From positions 28,498,023 through 28,562,022 of the forward strand of contig OY759263.1 in NCBI GenBank assembly GCA_963662155.1: 64,000 bases of DNA, in the 5' to 3' direction. Shown here one piece after another: positions 45,101-60,100 of the stretch. The notes beneath the pieces are model-generated. The model saw nothing but the letters and a program-made list of their open reading frames with translations, had not been told where the DNA came from and searched no databases. The stretch comes from Lamellibrachia columna. Lineage: Eukaryota > Annelida > Polychaeta > Sabellida > Siboglinidae. Position 1 is the stretch's first letter. The number at the start of each line of letters is the position of its first letter. Both the position numbers and the translations under genes were made by a program.

Positions 45101-48100
45101 CGTCGATTCCGTTGTTTCCACAGGGACAGTGGTGGATCCTGCCAAAAGAATATCATGTCAAATGCATTCATTGGTTTGAACGAAGACTTTTTTTAACAAA
45201 ACATTGAACATCCATATATATAAATGGAATAACATTGAACATTATGCTGATTCATCAATGTTATGTGATTTGTTTCCAAGCTACAATTTTCGCTTATGCT
45301 TCATCAAACCTCATGTATTCATTTTGAAATATGAAACAACGAATACGATTGATATTTTCAATACAACTTTATATTTTAAAATAGCTGCAAAGCACTCCTT
45401 CTGTTTTCTTCGTGTGGTATCAAAGATAGAGCTATATCATTTCTATATTTCCAAAATGACAACTGGAAAGGGATACACATAACTGCATTTGTAAACATTC
45501 GGTCGGTGTTACCTGAAGCAGTCGTACTTTCTATCTCGAGAGTAGTAGTATCCAATGATGCAGTAGTAGAAGATATCGCTGAAGTAGTGTCTTCCTCGGT
45601 AATTTTCCCTTCTACTACCGTACTTGCTACAGTTGGTGAATAGTCAAAATTCAACAATAAATTACAAATATCAGAGTTATATTATATTTATTTTCTATTT
45701 ATTATAATTAATATCAATCGTTCCATATGTTCAACAAATTAGCAGTTTCGTAGATATTTCAATTGGGTAATAAAATATTAATAACGGACGAATAGATAAA
45801 ACGATTAGTTGAGATCATTCTTGTACCTTCGCTAGTTGTTTCGACGAAAGATGTTGTTCCTTCGATTGTTGTTTGTGCAGCTGTTCCAGTGGTCTCTTTC
45901 GAAATTATTGTTTCGGATGACCCCGTGGTAACATCCGCAGCTGTGGTTGTTGCTGAAAAAAAATTATTTGAAATAGAACTAAGCATTTAGTAGATGCAGG
46001 AATTAAATTATTTTCTGTAATGACATTTATATTGGTAAAGAAGTCTCATTGCCTACCCATCAAAATTACACTTATTTTTTAAACAGAAATGACAGTCATT
46101 TACTTTCGCTCGTTGTCTCAACAGATTGCGTCGTTCCTTCGATTGTACTTGTTTCAACTGACTCTGTAGTCGCTGCCGACGACAAGCTATCCGTCGATTC
46201 CGTTGTTTCCACAGGGGCTGTGGTGGATCCTGCCAGAAGAATATCATGTCAAATGCATTCATTGGTTTGAACGAAGACTTTTTTTAACAACACACTGAAC
46301 ATCCATATATATAAATGGAATAACATTGAACATTATGCTGATTCATCAATGTTATGTGATTTGTTTCCAAGCTACAATTTTCGCTTATGCTTTATCAAAC
46401 CTCATGTATTCATTTTGAAATATGAAACAACGAATACGATTGATATTTTCAATACAACTATATATTTTAAAATAGCTGCAAAGCACTCCTTCTGTTTTCT
46501 TCGTGTGGTATCAATGATAGAGCTATATCATTTCTATATTTCCAAAATGACAACTGGAAAGGGATACACATAACTGCATTTGTAAACATTCGGTCGGTGT
46601 TACCTGAAGCAGTCGTACTTTCTATCTCGAGAGTAGTAGTATCCAATGATGCAGTAGTAGAAGACGTCGCTGAAGTAGTGTCTTCCTTGGTAATTTTCCC
46701 TTCTACTACCGTACTTGCTACAGTTGGTGAATAGTCAAAATTCAATAATAAATTACAAATATCAGAGTTATAATATATTTATTTTCTATTTATTATAATT
46801 AATATCAATCGTTCCATATGTTCAACAAATTACCAGTTTCGTAGATATTTCAATTGGGTAATAAAATATTAGTAACGGGCGAATAGATAAAACGATTAGT
46901 TGAGATCATTCTTGTACCTTCGCTAGTTGTTTCGACGAAAGATGTTGTTCCTTCGATTGTTGTTTGTGCAGCTATTCCAGTGGTCTCTGTCGAAGTTGTT
47001 GTTTCGGTTGACCCCGTGGTAACATCCGCAGCTGTGGTTGTTGCTGATAAAAAATTATTTGAAATAGAACTAAGCATTTAGTAGATGCAGGAATTAAATT
47101 ATTTTCTGTAATGACATTTATATTGGTAAAGAAGTCTCATTGCCTACCCATCAAAATTACACTTATTTTTTAAACAGAAATGACAGTCATTTACCTTCGC
47201 TCGTTGTCTCAACAGATTGCGTCGATCCTTCGATTGTACTTGTTTCAACTGACTCTGTAGTCGCTGCCGACGACAAGCTATCCGTCGATTCCGTTGTTTC
47301 CACAGGGGCAGTGGTGGATCCTGCCAGAAGAATATCATGTCAAATGCTTTCATTGGTTTGAACGAAGACTTTTTTTAACAACACATTGAACATCCATATA
47401 TATAAATGGAATAACATTGAACATTATGCTGATTCATCAATGTTATGTGATTTGTTTCCAAGCTACAATTTTCGCTTTTGCATTATCAAACCTCATGTAT
47501 TCATTTTTAAATATGAAACAACGAATGCGATTGATATTTTCAGTACACCTTTATATTTTAAAATAGCTGAAAAGCACTCCTTCTGTTTTCTTCGTGTGGT
47601 ATCAAAGATAGAGCTATATCATTTCTATATTTCCAAAATGACAACTGGAAAGGGATACACATAACTGCATTTGTAAACATTCGGTCGGTGTTACCTGAAG
47701 CAGTCGTACTTTCTATCTCGAGAGTAGTAGTATCCAATGATGCAGTAGTAGAAGACGTCGCTGAAGTAGTGTCTTCCTCGGTAGTTTTCCCTTCTACTTT
47801 CGTACTTGCTACAGTTGGTGAATAGTCAAAATTCAACAATAAATTACAAATATCAGAGTTATAGTATATTTATTTTCTATTTATTATAATTAATATCAAT
47901 CGTTCCATATGTTCAACAAATTAGCAGTTTCGTAGATATTTCAATTGGGTAATAAAATATTAATAACGGACGAATAAATAAAACGATTAGTTGAGATCAT
48001 TCTTGTACCTTCGCTAGTTGTTTCGACGAAAAATGTTGTTCCTTCGATTGTTGTTTGTGCAGCTGTTCCAGTGGTCTCTGTCGAAGTTATTGTTTCGGTA

Positions 48101-51100
48101 GACTCCGTGGTAACATCCACAGCTGTGGTTGTTGCTGAAAAAAAAAATTGAAATAGAGCTAAGCATTTAGTAGATGCAGGAATTAAATTATTTTCTCTAA
48201 TGACAGTTATATTGGAAAACAAGTCACATTGCCTACCCTTCAAAATTACACTCATTGTTTAAACAGAAATGACAGTCATTTACCTTCGCTCGTTGTCTCA
48301 ACGGATGGCGTCGTTCCTTCAATTGTACTTGTTTCAACAGACTCTGTAGTCGCTGCCGACGACAAGCTATCCGTCGATTCCGTGGTTTCCACAGGGGCTG
48401 TGGTGGATCCTGCCAAAAGAATATCATGTCAAATGCATTCATTGGTTTGAACAAGACATTGTTTTAACAAAACATTTAACATCCATATATATAAATGGAA
48501 TAACATTGAACATTATGCTGATTCATAAATGTTATGTGATTTGCTTCCAAGCTACAAGTTGCGCTTTTACATTATCAAACCTCATGTATTAATTTTGATA
48601 TATGAAACATCGAATATGATTGATATTTTCAATACAACTTTATATTTTAAAATAGTTGCATAGCACTCCTTCTGTTTTCATCGTGTGGTATCAAAGATAG
48701 AGCTATATCATTTCTATATTTCAAAATGAAATCTGGAAAAGTATACACATAATTGCATTTGTAAACATTCGGTCGGTGTTACCTGAAGCAGTCGTACTTT
48801 CTATCTCGAGAGTAGTAGTATCCAATGATGCAGTAGTAGAAGACGTCGCTGAATTAGTGTCTTCCACGGTAGTTTTCCCTTCTACTACCGTACTTGCTAC
48901 AGTTGCTGAATAATCAAAATTAAAAAATTAATTACAAATATCATAGTTATATTATATTTATTTTCTATTTGTTATAATTAATATCAATCGTTCCATATGT
49001 ACAACAAATTAGCAGTTTCGTAGTTTTTTCAATTAGGTAATAAAATATTAATAACGGACGAATAGATAAAACGATTATTTGAGATCAAACTTATACCTTC
49101 GCTAGTTGTTTCGACGAAAGATGTTGTTCCTTCGACTGTTGTTTGTGCAGCTGTTCCAGTGGTCTCTGTCGAAATTATTGTTTCGGTTGACCCCGTGGTA
49201 ACATCCGCAGCTGTGGTTGTTGCTGAAAAAAAATACTTAAAATAGAGCTAAGCATTTAGTAGATGCCGGAATTAAATTATTTTCTGAAATGACAGTTATA
49301 TTGGTAAAGAAGTCTCATTGCCTACCCATCAAAATTACACTTATTTTTTAAACAGAAATGACAGTCATTTACCTTCGCTCGTTGTCTCAACAGATTGCGT
49401 CGTTCCTTCGATTGTACTTGTTTCAACTGACTCTGTAGTCGCTGCCGACGACAAGCTATCCGTCGATTCCGTTGTTTCCACAGGGGCTGTGGTGGATCCT
49501 GCCAGAAGAATATCATGTCAAATGCATTCATTGGTTTGAACGAAGACTTTTTTTAACAACACATTGAACATCCATATATATAAATGAAATAACATTGAAC
49601 ATTATGCTGATTCATCAATGTTATGTGATTTGTTTCCAAGCTACAATTTTCGCTTATGCTTCATCAAACCTCATGTATTCATTTTGAAATATGAAACAAC
49701 GAATACGATTGATATTTTCAATACAACTTTATATTTTAAAATAGCTGCAAAGCACTCCTTCTGTTTTCTTCGTGTGGTATCAAAGATAGAGCTATATCAT
49801 TTCTATATTTCCAAAATGACAACTGGAAAGGGATACACATAACTGCATTTGTAAACATTCGGTCGGTGTTACCTGAAGCAGTCGTACTTTCTATCTCGAG
49901 AGTAGTAGTATCCAATGATGCAGTAGTAGAAGACGTCGCTGAAGTAGTGTCTTCCTCGGTAATTTTCCCTTCTACTACCGTACTTGCTACAGTTGGTGAA
50001 TAGTCAAAATTCAATAATAAATTACAAATATCCGAGTTATAATATATTTATTTTCTATTTATTATAATTAATATCAATCGTTCCATATGTTCAACAAATT
50101 ACCAGTTTCGTAGATATTTCAATTGGGTAATAAAATATTAGTAACGGGCGAATAGATAAAACGATTAGTTGAGATCATTCTTGTACCTTCGCTAGTTGTT
50201 TCGACGAAAGATGTTGTTCCTTCGATTGTTGTTTGTGCAGCTATTCCAGTGGTCTCTGTCGAAGTTATTGTTTCGGTTGACCCCGTGGTAACATCCGCAG
50301 CTGTGGTTGTTGCTGAAAAAAAATTATTTGAAATAGAACTAAGCATTTAGTAGATGCAGGAATTAAATTATTTTCTGTAATGACATTTATATTGGTAAAG
50401 AAGTCTCATTGCCTACCCATCAAAATTACACTTATTTTTTAAACAGAAATTACAGTCATTTACCTTCGCTCGTTGTCTCAACAGATTGCGTCGTTCCTTC
50501 GATTGTACTTTTCTCAACTGACTCTGTAGTCGCTGCCGACGACAAGCTATCCGTCGATTCCGTTGTTTCCACAGGGGCTGTGGTGGATCCTGCCAGAAGA
50601 ATATCATGTCAAATGCATTCATTGGTTTGAAGGAAGACTTTTTTTAACAACACATTGAACATCCATATATATAAATGGAATAACATTGAACATTATGCTG
50701 ATTCATCAATGTTATGTGATTTGTTTCCAAGCTACAATTTTCGCTTTTGCATTATCAAACCTCATGTATTCATTTTAAAATATGAAACAACGAATGCGAT
50801 TGATATTTTCAGTACACCTTTATATTTTTAAATAGCTGCAAAGCACTCCTTCTGTTTTCTTCGTGTGGTATCAAAGATAGAGCTATATCATTTCTATATT
50901 TCCAAAATGACAACTGGAAAGGGATACACATAACTGCATTTGTAAACATTCGGTCGGTGTTACCTGAAGCAGTCGTACTTTCTATCTCGAGAGTAGTAGT
51001 ATCCAATGATGCAGTAGTAGAAGACGTCGCTGAAGTAGTGTCTTCCTCGGTAGTTTTCCCTTCTACTTTCGTACTTGCTACAGTTGGTGAATAGTCAAAA

Positions 51101-54100
51101 TTCAACAATAAATTACAAATATCAGAGTTATATTATATTTATTTTCTATTTATTATAATTAATATCAATCGTTCCATATGTTCAACAAATTAGCAGTTTC
51201 GTAGATATTTCAATTGGGTAATAAAATATTAATAACGGACGAATAGATAAAACGATTAGTTGAGATCATTCTTGTACCTTCGCTAGTTGTTTCGACGAAA
51301 GATGTTGTTCCTTCGATTGTTGTTTGTGCAGCTGTTCCAGTGGTCTCTTTCGAAATTATTGTTTCGGATGACCCCGTGGTAACATCCGCAGCTGTGGTTG
51401 TTGCTGATAAAAAATTATTTGAAATAGAACTAAGCATTTAGTAGATGCAGGAATTAAATTATTTTCTGTAATGACATTTATATTGGTAAAGAAGTCTCAT
51501 TGCCTACCCATCAAAATTACACTTATTTTTTAAACAGAAATGACAGTCATTTACCTTCGCTCGTTGTCTCAACAGATTGCGTCGTTCCTTCGATTGTACT
51601 TGTTTCAACTGACTCTGTAGTCGCTGCCGACGACAAGCTATCCGTCGATTCCGTTGTTTCCACAGGGGCTGTGGTGGATCCTGCCAGAAGAATATCATGT
51701 CAAATGCATTCATTGGTTTGAACGAAGACTTTTTTTAACAACACATTGAACATCCATATATATAAATGAAATAACATTGAACATTATGCTGATTCATCAA
51801 TGTTATGTGATTTGTTTCCAAGCTACAATTTTCGCTTATGCTTCATCAAACCTCATGTATTCATTTTGAAATATGAAACAACGAATACGATTGATATTTT
51901 CAATACAACTTTATATTTTAAAATAGCTGCAAAGCACTCCTTCTGTTTTCTTCGTGTGGTATCAAAGATATCATTTCTATATTTCCAAAATGACAACTGG
52001 AAAGGGATACACATAACTGCATTTGTAAACATTCGGTCGGTGTTACCTGAAGCAGTCGTACTTTCTATCTCGAGAGTAGTAGTATCCAATGATGCAGTAG
52101 TAGAAGACGTCGCTGAAGTAGTGTCTTCCTCGGTAATTTTCCCTTCTACTACCGTACTTGCTACAGTTGGTGAATAGTCAAAATTCAATAATAAATTACA
52201 AATATCAGAGTTATAATATATTTATTTTCTATTTATTATAATTAATATCAATCGTTCCATATGTTCAACAAATTACCAGTTTCGTAGATATTTCAATTGG
52301 GTAATAAAATATTAGTAACGGGCGAATAGATAAAACGATTAGTTGAGATCATTCTTGTACCTTCGCTAGTTGTTTCGACGAAAGATGTTGTTCCTTCGAT
52401 TGTTGTTTGTGCAGCTATTCCAGTGGTCTCTGTCGAAGTTATTGTTTCGGTTGACCCCGTGGTAACATCCGCAGCTGTGGTTGTTGCTGAAAAAAAATTA
52501 TTTGAAATAGAACTAAGCATTTAGTAGATGCAGGAATTAAATTATTTTCTGTAATGACATTTATATTGGTAAAGAAGTCTCATTGCCTACCCATCAAAAT
52601 TACACTTATTTTTTAAACAGAAATTACAGTCATTTACCTTCGCTCGTTGTCTCAACAGATTGCGTCGTTCCTTCGATTGTACTTGTCTCAACTGACTCTG
52701 TAGTCGCTGCCGACGACAAGCTATCCGTCGATTCCGTTGTTTCCACAGGGGCTGTGGTGGATCCTGCCAGAAGAATATCATGTCAAATGCATTCATTGGT
52801 TTGAAGGAAGACTTTTTTTAACAACACATTGAACATCCATATATATAAATGGAATAACATTGAACATTATGCTGATTCATCAATGTTATGTGATTTGTTT
52901 CCAAGCTACAATTTTCGCTTTTGCATTATCAAACCTCATGTATTCATTTTAAAATATGAAACAACGAATGCGATTGATATTTTCAGTACACCTTTATATT
53001 TTTAAATAGCTGCAAAGCACTCCTTCTGTTTTCTTCGTGTGGTATCAAAGATAGAGCTATATCATTTCTATATTTCCAAAATGACAACTGGAAAGGGATA
53101 CACATAACTGCATTTGTAAACATTCGGTCGGTGTTACCTGAAGCAGTCGTACTTTCTATCTCGAGAGTAGTAGTATCCAATGATGCAGTAGTAGAAGACG
53201 TCGCTGAAGTAGTGTCTTCCTCGGTAGTTTTCCCTTCTACTTTCGTACTTGCTACAGTTGGTGAATAGTCAAAATTCAACAATAAATTACAAATATCAGA
53301 GTTATATTATATTTATTTTCTATTTATTATAATTAATATCAATCGTTCCATATGTTCAACAAATTAGCAGTTTCGTAGATATTTCAATTGGGTAATAAAA
53401 TATTAATAACGGACGAATAGATAAAACGATTAGTTGAGATCATTCTTGTACCTTCGCTAGTTGTTTCGACGAAAGATGTTGTTCCTTCGATTGTTGTTTG
53501 TGCAGCTGTTCCAGTGGTCTCTTTCGAAATTATTGTTTCGGATGACCCCGTGGTAACATCCGCAGCTGTGGTTGTTGCTGATAAAAAATTATTTGAAATA
53601 GAACTAAGCATTTAGTAGATGCAGGAATTAAATTATTTTCTGTAATGACATTTATATTGGTAAAGAAGTCTCATTGCCTACCCATCAAAATTACACTTAT
53701 TTTTTAAACAGAAATGACAGTCATTTACCTTCGCTCGTTGTCTCAACAGATTGCGTCGTTCCTTCGATTGTACTTGTTTCAACTGACTCTGTAGTCGCTG
53801 CCGACGACAAGCTATCCGTCGATTCCGTTGTTTCCACAGGGGCTGTGGTGGATCCTGCCAGAAGAATATCATGTCAAATGCATTCATTGGTTTGAACGAA
53901 GACTTTTTTTAACAACACATTGAACATCCATATATATAAATGAAATAACATTGAACATTATGCTGATTCATCAATGTTATGTGATTTGTTTCCAAGCTAC
54001 AATTTTGGCTTATGCTTCATCAAACCTCATGTATTCATTTTGAAATATGAAACAACGAATACGATTGATATTTTCAATACAACTTTATATTTTAAAATAG

Positions 54101-57100
54101 CTGCAAAGCACTCCTTCTGTTTTCTTCGTGTGGTATCAAAGATAGAGCTATATCATTTCTATATTTCCAAAATGACAACTGGAAAGGGATACACATAACT
54201 GCATTTGTAAACATTCGGTCGGTGTTACCTGAAGCAGTCGTACTTTCTATCTCGAGAGTAGTAGTATCCAATGATGCAGTAGTAGAAGACGTCGCTGAAG
54301 TAGTGTCTTCCTCGGTAATTTTCCCTTCTACTACCGTACTTGCTACAGTTGGTGAATAGTCAAAATTCAATAATAAATTACAAATATCCGAGTTATAATA
54401 TATTTATTTTCTATTTATTATAATTAATATCAATCGTTCCATATGTTCAACAAATTAGCAGTTTCGTAGATATTTCAATTGGGTAATAAAATATTAGTAA
54501 CGGGCGAATAGATAAAACGATTAGTTGAGATCATTCTTGTACCTTCGCTAGTTGTTTCGACGAAAGATGTTGTTCCTTCGATTGTTGTTTGTGCAGCTAT
54601 TCCAGTGGTCTCTGTCGAAGTTATTGTTTCGGTTGACACCGTGGTAACATCCGCAGCTGTGGTTGTTGCTGAAAAAAAATTATTTGAAATAGAACTAAGC
54701 ATTTAGTAGATGCAGGAATTAAATTATTTTCTGTAATGACATTTATATTGGTAAAGAAGTCTCATTGCCTACCCATCAAAATTACACTTATTTTTTAAAC
54801 AGAAATGACAGTCATTTACCTTCGCTCGTTGTCTCAACAGATTGCGTCGTTCCTTCGATTGTACTTGTTTCAACTGACTCTGTAGTCGCTGCCGACGACA
54901 AGCTATCCGTCGATTCCGTTGTTTCCACAGGGGCTGTGGTGGATCCTGCCAGAAGAATATCATGTCAAATGCATTCATTGGTTTGAACGAAGACTTTTTT
55001 TAACAACACATTGAACATCCATATATATAAATGAAATAACATTGAACATTATGCTGATTCATCAATGTTATGTGATTTGTTTCCAAGCTACAATTTTCGC
55101 TTATGCTTCATCAAACCTCATGTATTCATTTTGAAATATGAAACAACGAATACGATTGATATTTTCAATACAACTTTATATTTTAAAATAGCTGCAAAGC
55201 ACTCCTTCTGTTTTCTTCGTGTGGTATCAAAGATAGAGCTATATCATTTCTATATTTCCAAAATGACAACTGGAAAGGGATACACATAACTGCATTTGTA
55301 AACATTCGGTCGGTGTTACCTGAAGCAGTCGTACTTTCTATCTCGAGAGTAGTAGTATCCAATGATGCAGTAGTAGAAGACGTCGCTGAAGTAGTGTCTT
55401 CCTCGGTAGTTTTCCCTTCTACTTTCGTACTTGCTACAGTTGGTGAATAGTCAAAATTCAACAATAAATTACAAATATCAGAGTTATATTATATTTATTT
55501 TCTATTTATTATAATTAATATCAATCGTTCCATATGTTCAACAAATTAGCAGTTTCGTAGATATTTCAATTGGGTAATAAAATATTAATAACGGACGAAT
55601 AGATAAAACGATTAGTTGAGATCATTCTTGTACCTTCGCTAGTTGTTTCGACGAAAGATGTTGTTCCTTCGATTGTTGTTTGTGCAGCTGTTCCAGTGGT
55701 CTCTTTCGAAATTATTGTTTCGGATGACCCCGTGGTAACATCCGCAGCTGTGGTTGTTGCTGATAAAAAATTATTTGAAATAGAACTAAGCATTTAGTAG
55801 ATGCAGGAATTAAATTATTTTCTCTAATGACATTTATATTGGTAAAGAAGTCTCATTGCCTACCCATCAAAATTACACTTATTTTTTAAACAGAAATGAC
55901 AGTCATTTACCTTCGCTCGTTGTCTCAACAGATTGCGTCGTTCCTTCGATTGTACTTGTTTCAACTGACTCTGTAGTCGCTGCCGACGACAAGCTATCCG
56001 TCGATTCCGTTGTTTCCACAGGGGCTGTGGTGGATCCTGCCAGAAGAATATCATGTCAAATGCATTCATTGGTTTGAACGAAGACTTTTTTTAACAACAC
56101 ATTGAACATCCATATATATAAATGGAATAACATTGAACATTATGCTGATTCATCAATGTTATGTGATTTGTTTCCAAGCTACAATTTTCGCTTATGCTTT
56201 ATCAAACCTCATGTATTCATTTTGAAATATGAAACAACGAATACGATTGATATTTTCAATACAACTATATATTTTAAAATAGCTGCAAAGCACTCCTTGT
56301 TTTCTTCGTGTGGTATCAAAGATAGAGCTATATCATTTCTATATTTCCAAAATGACAACTGGAAAGGGATACACATAACTGCATTTGTAAACATTCGGTC
56401 GGTGTTACCTGAAGCAGTCGTACTTTCTATCTCGAGAGTAGTAGTATCCAATGATGCAGTAGTAGAAGACGTCGCTGAAGTAGTGTCTTCCTCGGTAATT
56501 TTCCCTTCTACTACCGTACTTGCTACAGTTGGTGAATAGTCAAAATTCAATAATAAATTACAAATATCAGAGTTATAATATATTTATTTTCTATTTATTA
56601 TAATTAATATCAATCGTTCCATATGTTCAACAAATTACCAGTTTCGTAGATATTTCAATTGGGTAATAAAATATTAGTAACGGGCGAATAGATAAAACGA
56701 TTAGTTGAGATCATTCTTGTACCTTCGCTAGTTGTTTCGACGAAAGATGTTGTTCCTTCGATTGTTGTTTGTGCAGCTGTTCCAGTGGTCTCTGTCGAAG
56801 TTATTGTTTCGGTTGACCCCGTGGTAACATCCGCAGCTGTGGTTGTTGCTGATAAAAAATTATTTGAAATAGAACTAAGCATTTAGTAGATGCAGGAATT
56901 AAATTATTTTCTGTAATGACATTTATATTGGTAAAGAAGTCTCATTGCCTAACCATCAAAATTACACTTATTTTTTAAACAGAAATGACAGTCATTTACC
57001 TTCGCTCGTTGTCTCAACAGATTGCGTCGATCCTTCGATTGTACTTGTTTCAACTGACTCTGTAGTCGCTGCCGACGACAAGCTATCCGTCGATTCCGTT

Positions 57101-60100
57101 GTTTCCACAGGGGCAGTGGTGGATCCTGCCAGAAGAATATCATGTCAAATGCTTTCATTGGTTTGAACGAAGACTTTTTTTAACAACACATTGAACATCC
57201 ATATATATAAATGGAATAACATTGAACATTATGCTGATTCATCAATGTTATGTGATTTGTTTCCAAGCTACAATTTTCGCTTTTGCATTATCAAACCTCA
57301 TGTATTCATTTTTAAATATGAAACAACGAATGCGATTGATATTTTCAGTACACCTTTATATTTTAAAATAGCTGAAAAGCATTCCTTCTGTTTTCTTCGT
57401 GTGGTATCAAAGATAGAGCTATATAATTTCTATATTTCCAAAATGACAACTGGAAAGGTATACACATAACTGCATTTGTAAACATTCGGTCGGTGTTACC
57501 TGAAGCAGTCGTACTTTCTATCTCGAGAGTAGTAGTATCCAATGATGCAGTAGTAGAAGACGTCGCTGAAGTAGTGTCTTCCTCGGTAGTTTTCCCTATT
57601 ACTTTCGTACTTGCTACAGTTGGTGAATAGTCAAAATTCAACAATAAATTACAAATATCAGAGTTATAGTATATTTATTTTCTATTTATTATAATTAATA
57701 TCAATCGTTCCATATGTTCAACAAATTAGCAGTTTCGTAGATATTTCAATTGGGTAATAAAATATTAATAACGGACGAATAGATAAAACGATTAGTTGAG
57801 ATCATTCTTGTACCTTCGCTAGTAGTTTCGACGAAAGATGTTGTTCCTTCGATTGTTGTTTGTGCAGCTGTTCCAGTGGTCTCTGTCGAAGTTATTGTTT
57901 CGGTAGACTCCGTGGTAACATCCACAGCTGTGGTTGTTGCTGAAAAAAAAAAATTGAAATAGAGCTAAGCATTTAGTAGATGCAGGAATTAAATTATTTT
58001 CTCTAATGACAGTTATATTGGAAAACAAGTCACATTGCCTACCCTTCAAAATTACACTCATTGTTTAAACAGAAATGACAGTCATTTACCTTCGCTCGTT
58101 CTCTCAACGGATGGCGTCGTTCCTTCAATTGTACTTGTTTCAACAGACTCTGTAGTCGCTGCCGACGACAAGCTATCCGTCGATTCCGTGGTTTCCACAG
58201 GGGCTGTGGTGGATCCTGCCAAAAGAATATCATGTCAAATGCATTCATTGGTTTGAACGAAGACTTTTTTTAACAACACATTGAACATCCATATATATAA
58301 ATGAAATAACATTGAACATTATGCTGATTCATCAATGTTATGTGATTTGTTTCCAAGCTACAATTTTCGCTTATGCTTCATCAAACCTCATGTATTCATT
58401 TTGAAATATGAAACAACGAATACGATTGATATTTTCAATACAACTTTATATTTTAAAATAGCTGCAAAGCACTCCTTCTGTTTTCTTCGTGTGGTATCAA
58501 AGATAGAGCTATATCATTTCTACATTTCCAAAATGACAACTGGAAAGGGATACACATAACTGCATTTGTAAACATTCGGTCGGTGTTACCTGAAGCAGTC
58601 GTACTTTCTATCTCGAGAGTAGTAGTATCCAATGATGCAGTAGTAGAAGACGTCGCTGAAGTAGTGTCTTCCTCGGTAATTTTCCCTTCTACTACCGTAC
58701 TTGCTACAGTTGGTGAATAGTCAAAATTCAATAATAAATTACAAATATCAGAGTTATAATATATTTATTTTCTATTTATTATAATTAATATCAATCGTTC
58801 CATATGTTCAACAAATTACCAGTTTCGTAGATATTTCAATTGGGTAATAAAATATTAGTAACGGGCGAATAGATAAAACGATTAGTTGAGATCATTCTTG
58901 TACCTTCGCTAGTTGTTTCGACGAAAGATGTTGTTCCTTCGATTGTTGTTTGTGCAGCTATTCCAGTGGTCTCTGTCGAAGTTATTGTTTCGGTTGACCC
59001 CGTGGTAACATCCACAGCTGTGGTTGTTGCTGAAAAAAATTATTTGAAATAGAACTAAGCATTTATTAGATGCAGGAATTAAATTATTTTCTGTAATGAC
59101 ATTTATATTGGTAAAGAAGTCTCATTGCCTACCCATCAAAATTACACTTATTTTTTAAACAGAAATTACAGTCATTTACCTTCGCTCGTTTTCTCAACAG
59201 ATTGCGTCGTTCCTTCGATTGTACTTGTCTCAACTGACTCTGTAGTCGCTGCCGACGACAAGCTATCCGTCGATTCCGTTGTTTCCACAGGGGCTGTGGT
59301 GGATCCTGCCAGAAGAATATCATGTCAAATGCATTCATTGGTTTGAACGAAGACTTTTTTTAACAACACATTGAACATCCATATATATAAATGGAATAAC
59401 CTTGAATATTATGCTGATTCACCAATGTTATGTGATTTGTTTCCAAGCTACAATTTTCGCTTTTGCATTATCAAACCTCATGTATTCATTTTAAAATATG
59501 AAACAACGAATGCGATTGATATTTTCAGTACACCTTTATATTTTAAAATAGCTGCAAAGCACTCCTTCTGTTTTCTTCGTGTGGTATCAAAGATAGAGCT
59601 ATATCATTTCTATATTTCCAAAATGACAACTGGAAAGGGATACACATAACTGCATTTGTAAACATTCGGTCGGTGTTACCTGAAGCAGTCGTACTTTCTA
59701 TCTCGAGAGTAGTAGTATCCAATGATGCAGTAGTAGAAGACGTCGCTGAAGTAGTGTCTTCCTCGGTAGTTTTCCCTTCTACTTTCGTACTTGCTACAGT
59801 TGGTGAATAGTCAAAATTCAACAATAAATTACAAATATCAGAGTTATATTATATTTATTTTCTATTTATTATAATTAATATCAATCGTTCCATATGTTCA
59901 ACAAATTAGCAGTTTCGTAGATATTTCAATTGGGTAATAAAATATTAATAACGGACGAATAGATAAAACGATTAGTTGAGATCATTCTTGCACCTTCGCT
60001 AGTTGTTTCGACGAAAGATGTTGTTCCTTCGATTGTTGTTTGTGCAGCTGTTCCAGTGGTCTCTTTCGAAATTATTGTTTCGGATGACCCCGTGGTAACA

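Larger units (their letters stand above)
39726..45640. repeat. Recent 2-unit higher-order repeat, period 2,182 bp
   Basis: Units 38/40/42 and 39/41/43 recur at exactly 2,182 bp with nearly identical exons and introns (landmarks 40594, 42776, 44958 and 41685, 43867). Shared markers are SVG in exon C and SAISS in exon A. Confidence 0.9.
49318..57000. repeat. Alternating Q/q and R/t dimer array
   Basis: Units 47-52 alternate two subtypes with a dimer period of 2,182 bp, or 2,174 bp where the 8-bp intron deletion falls. The alternation extends less cleanly to about 61 kb. Confidence 0.75.
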
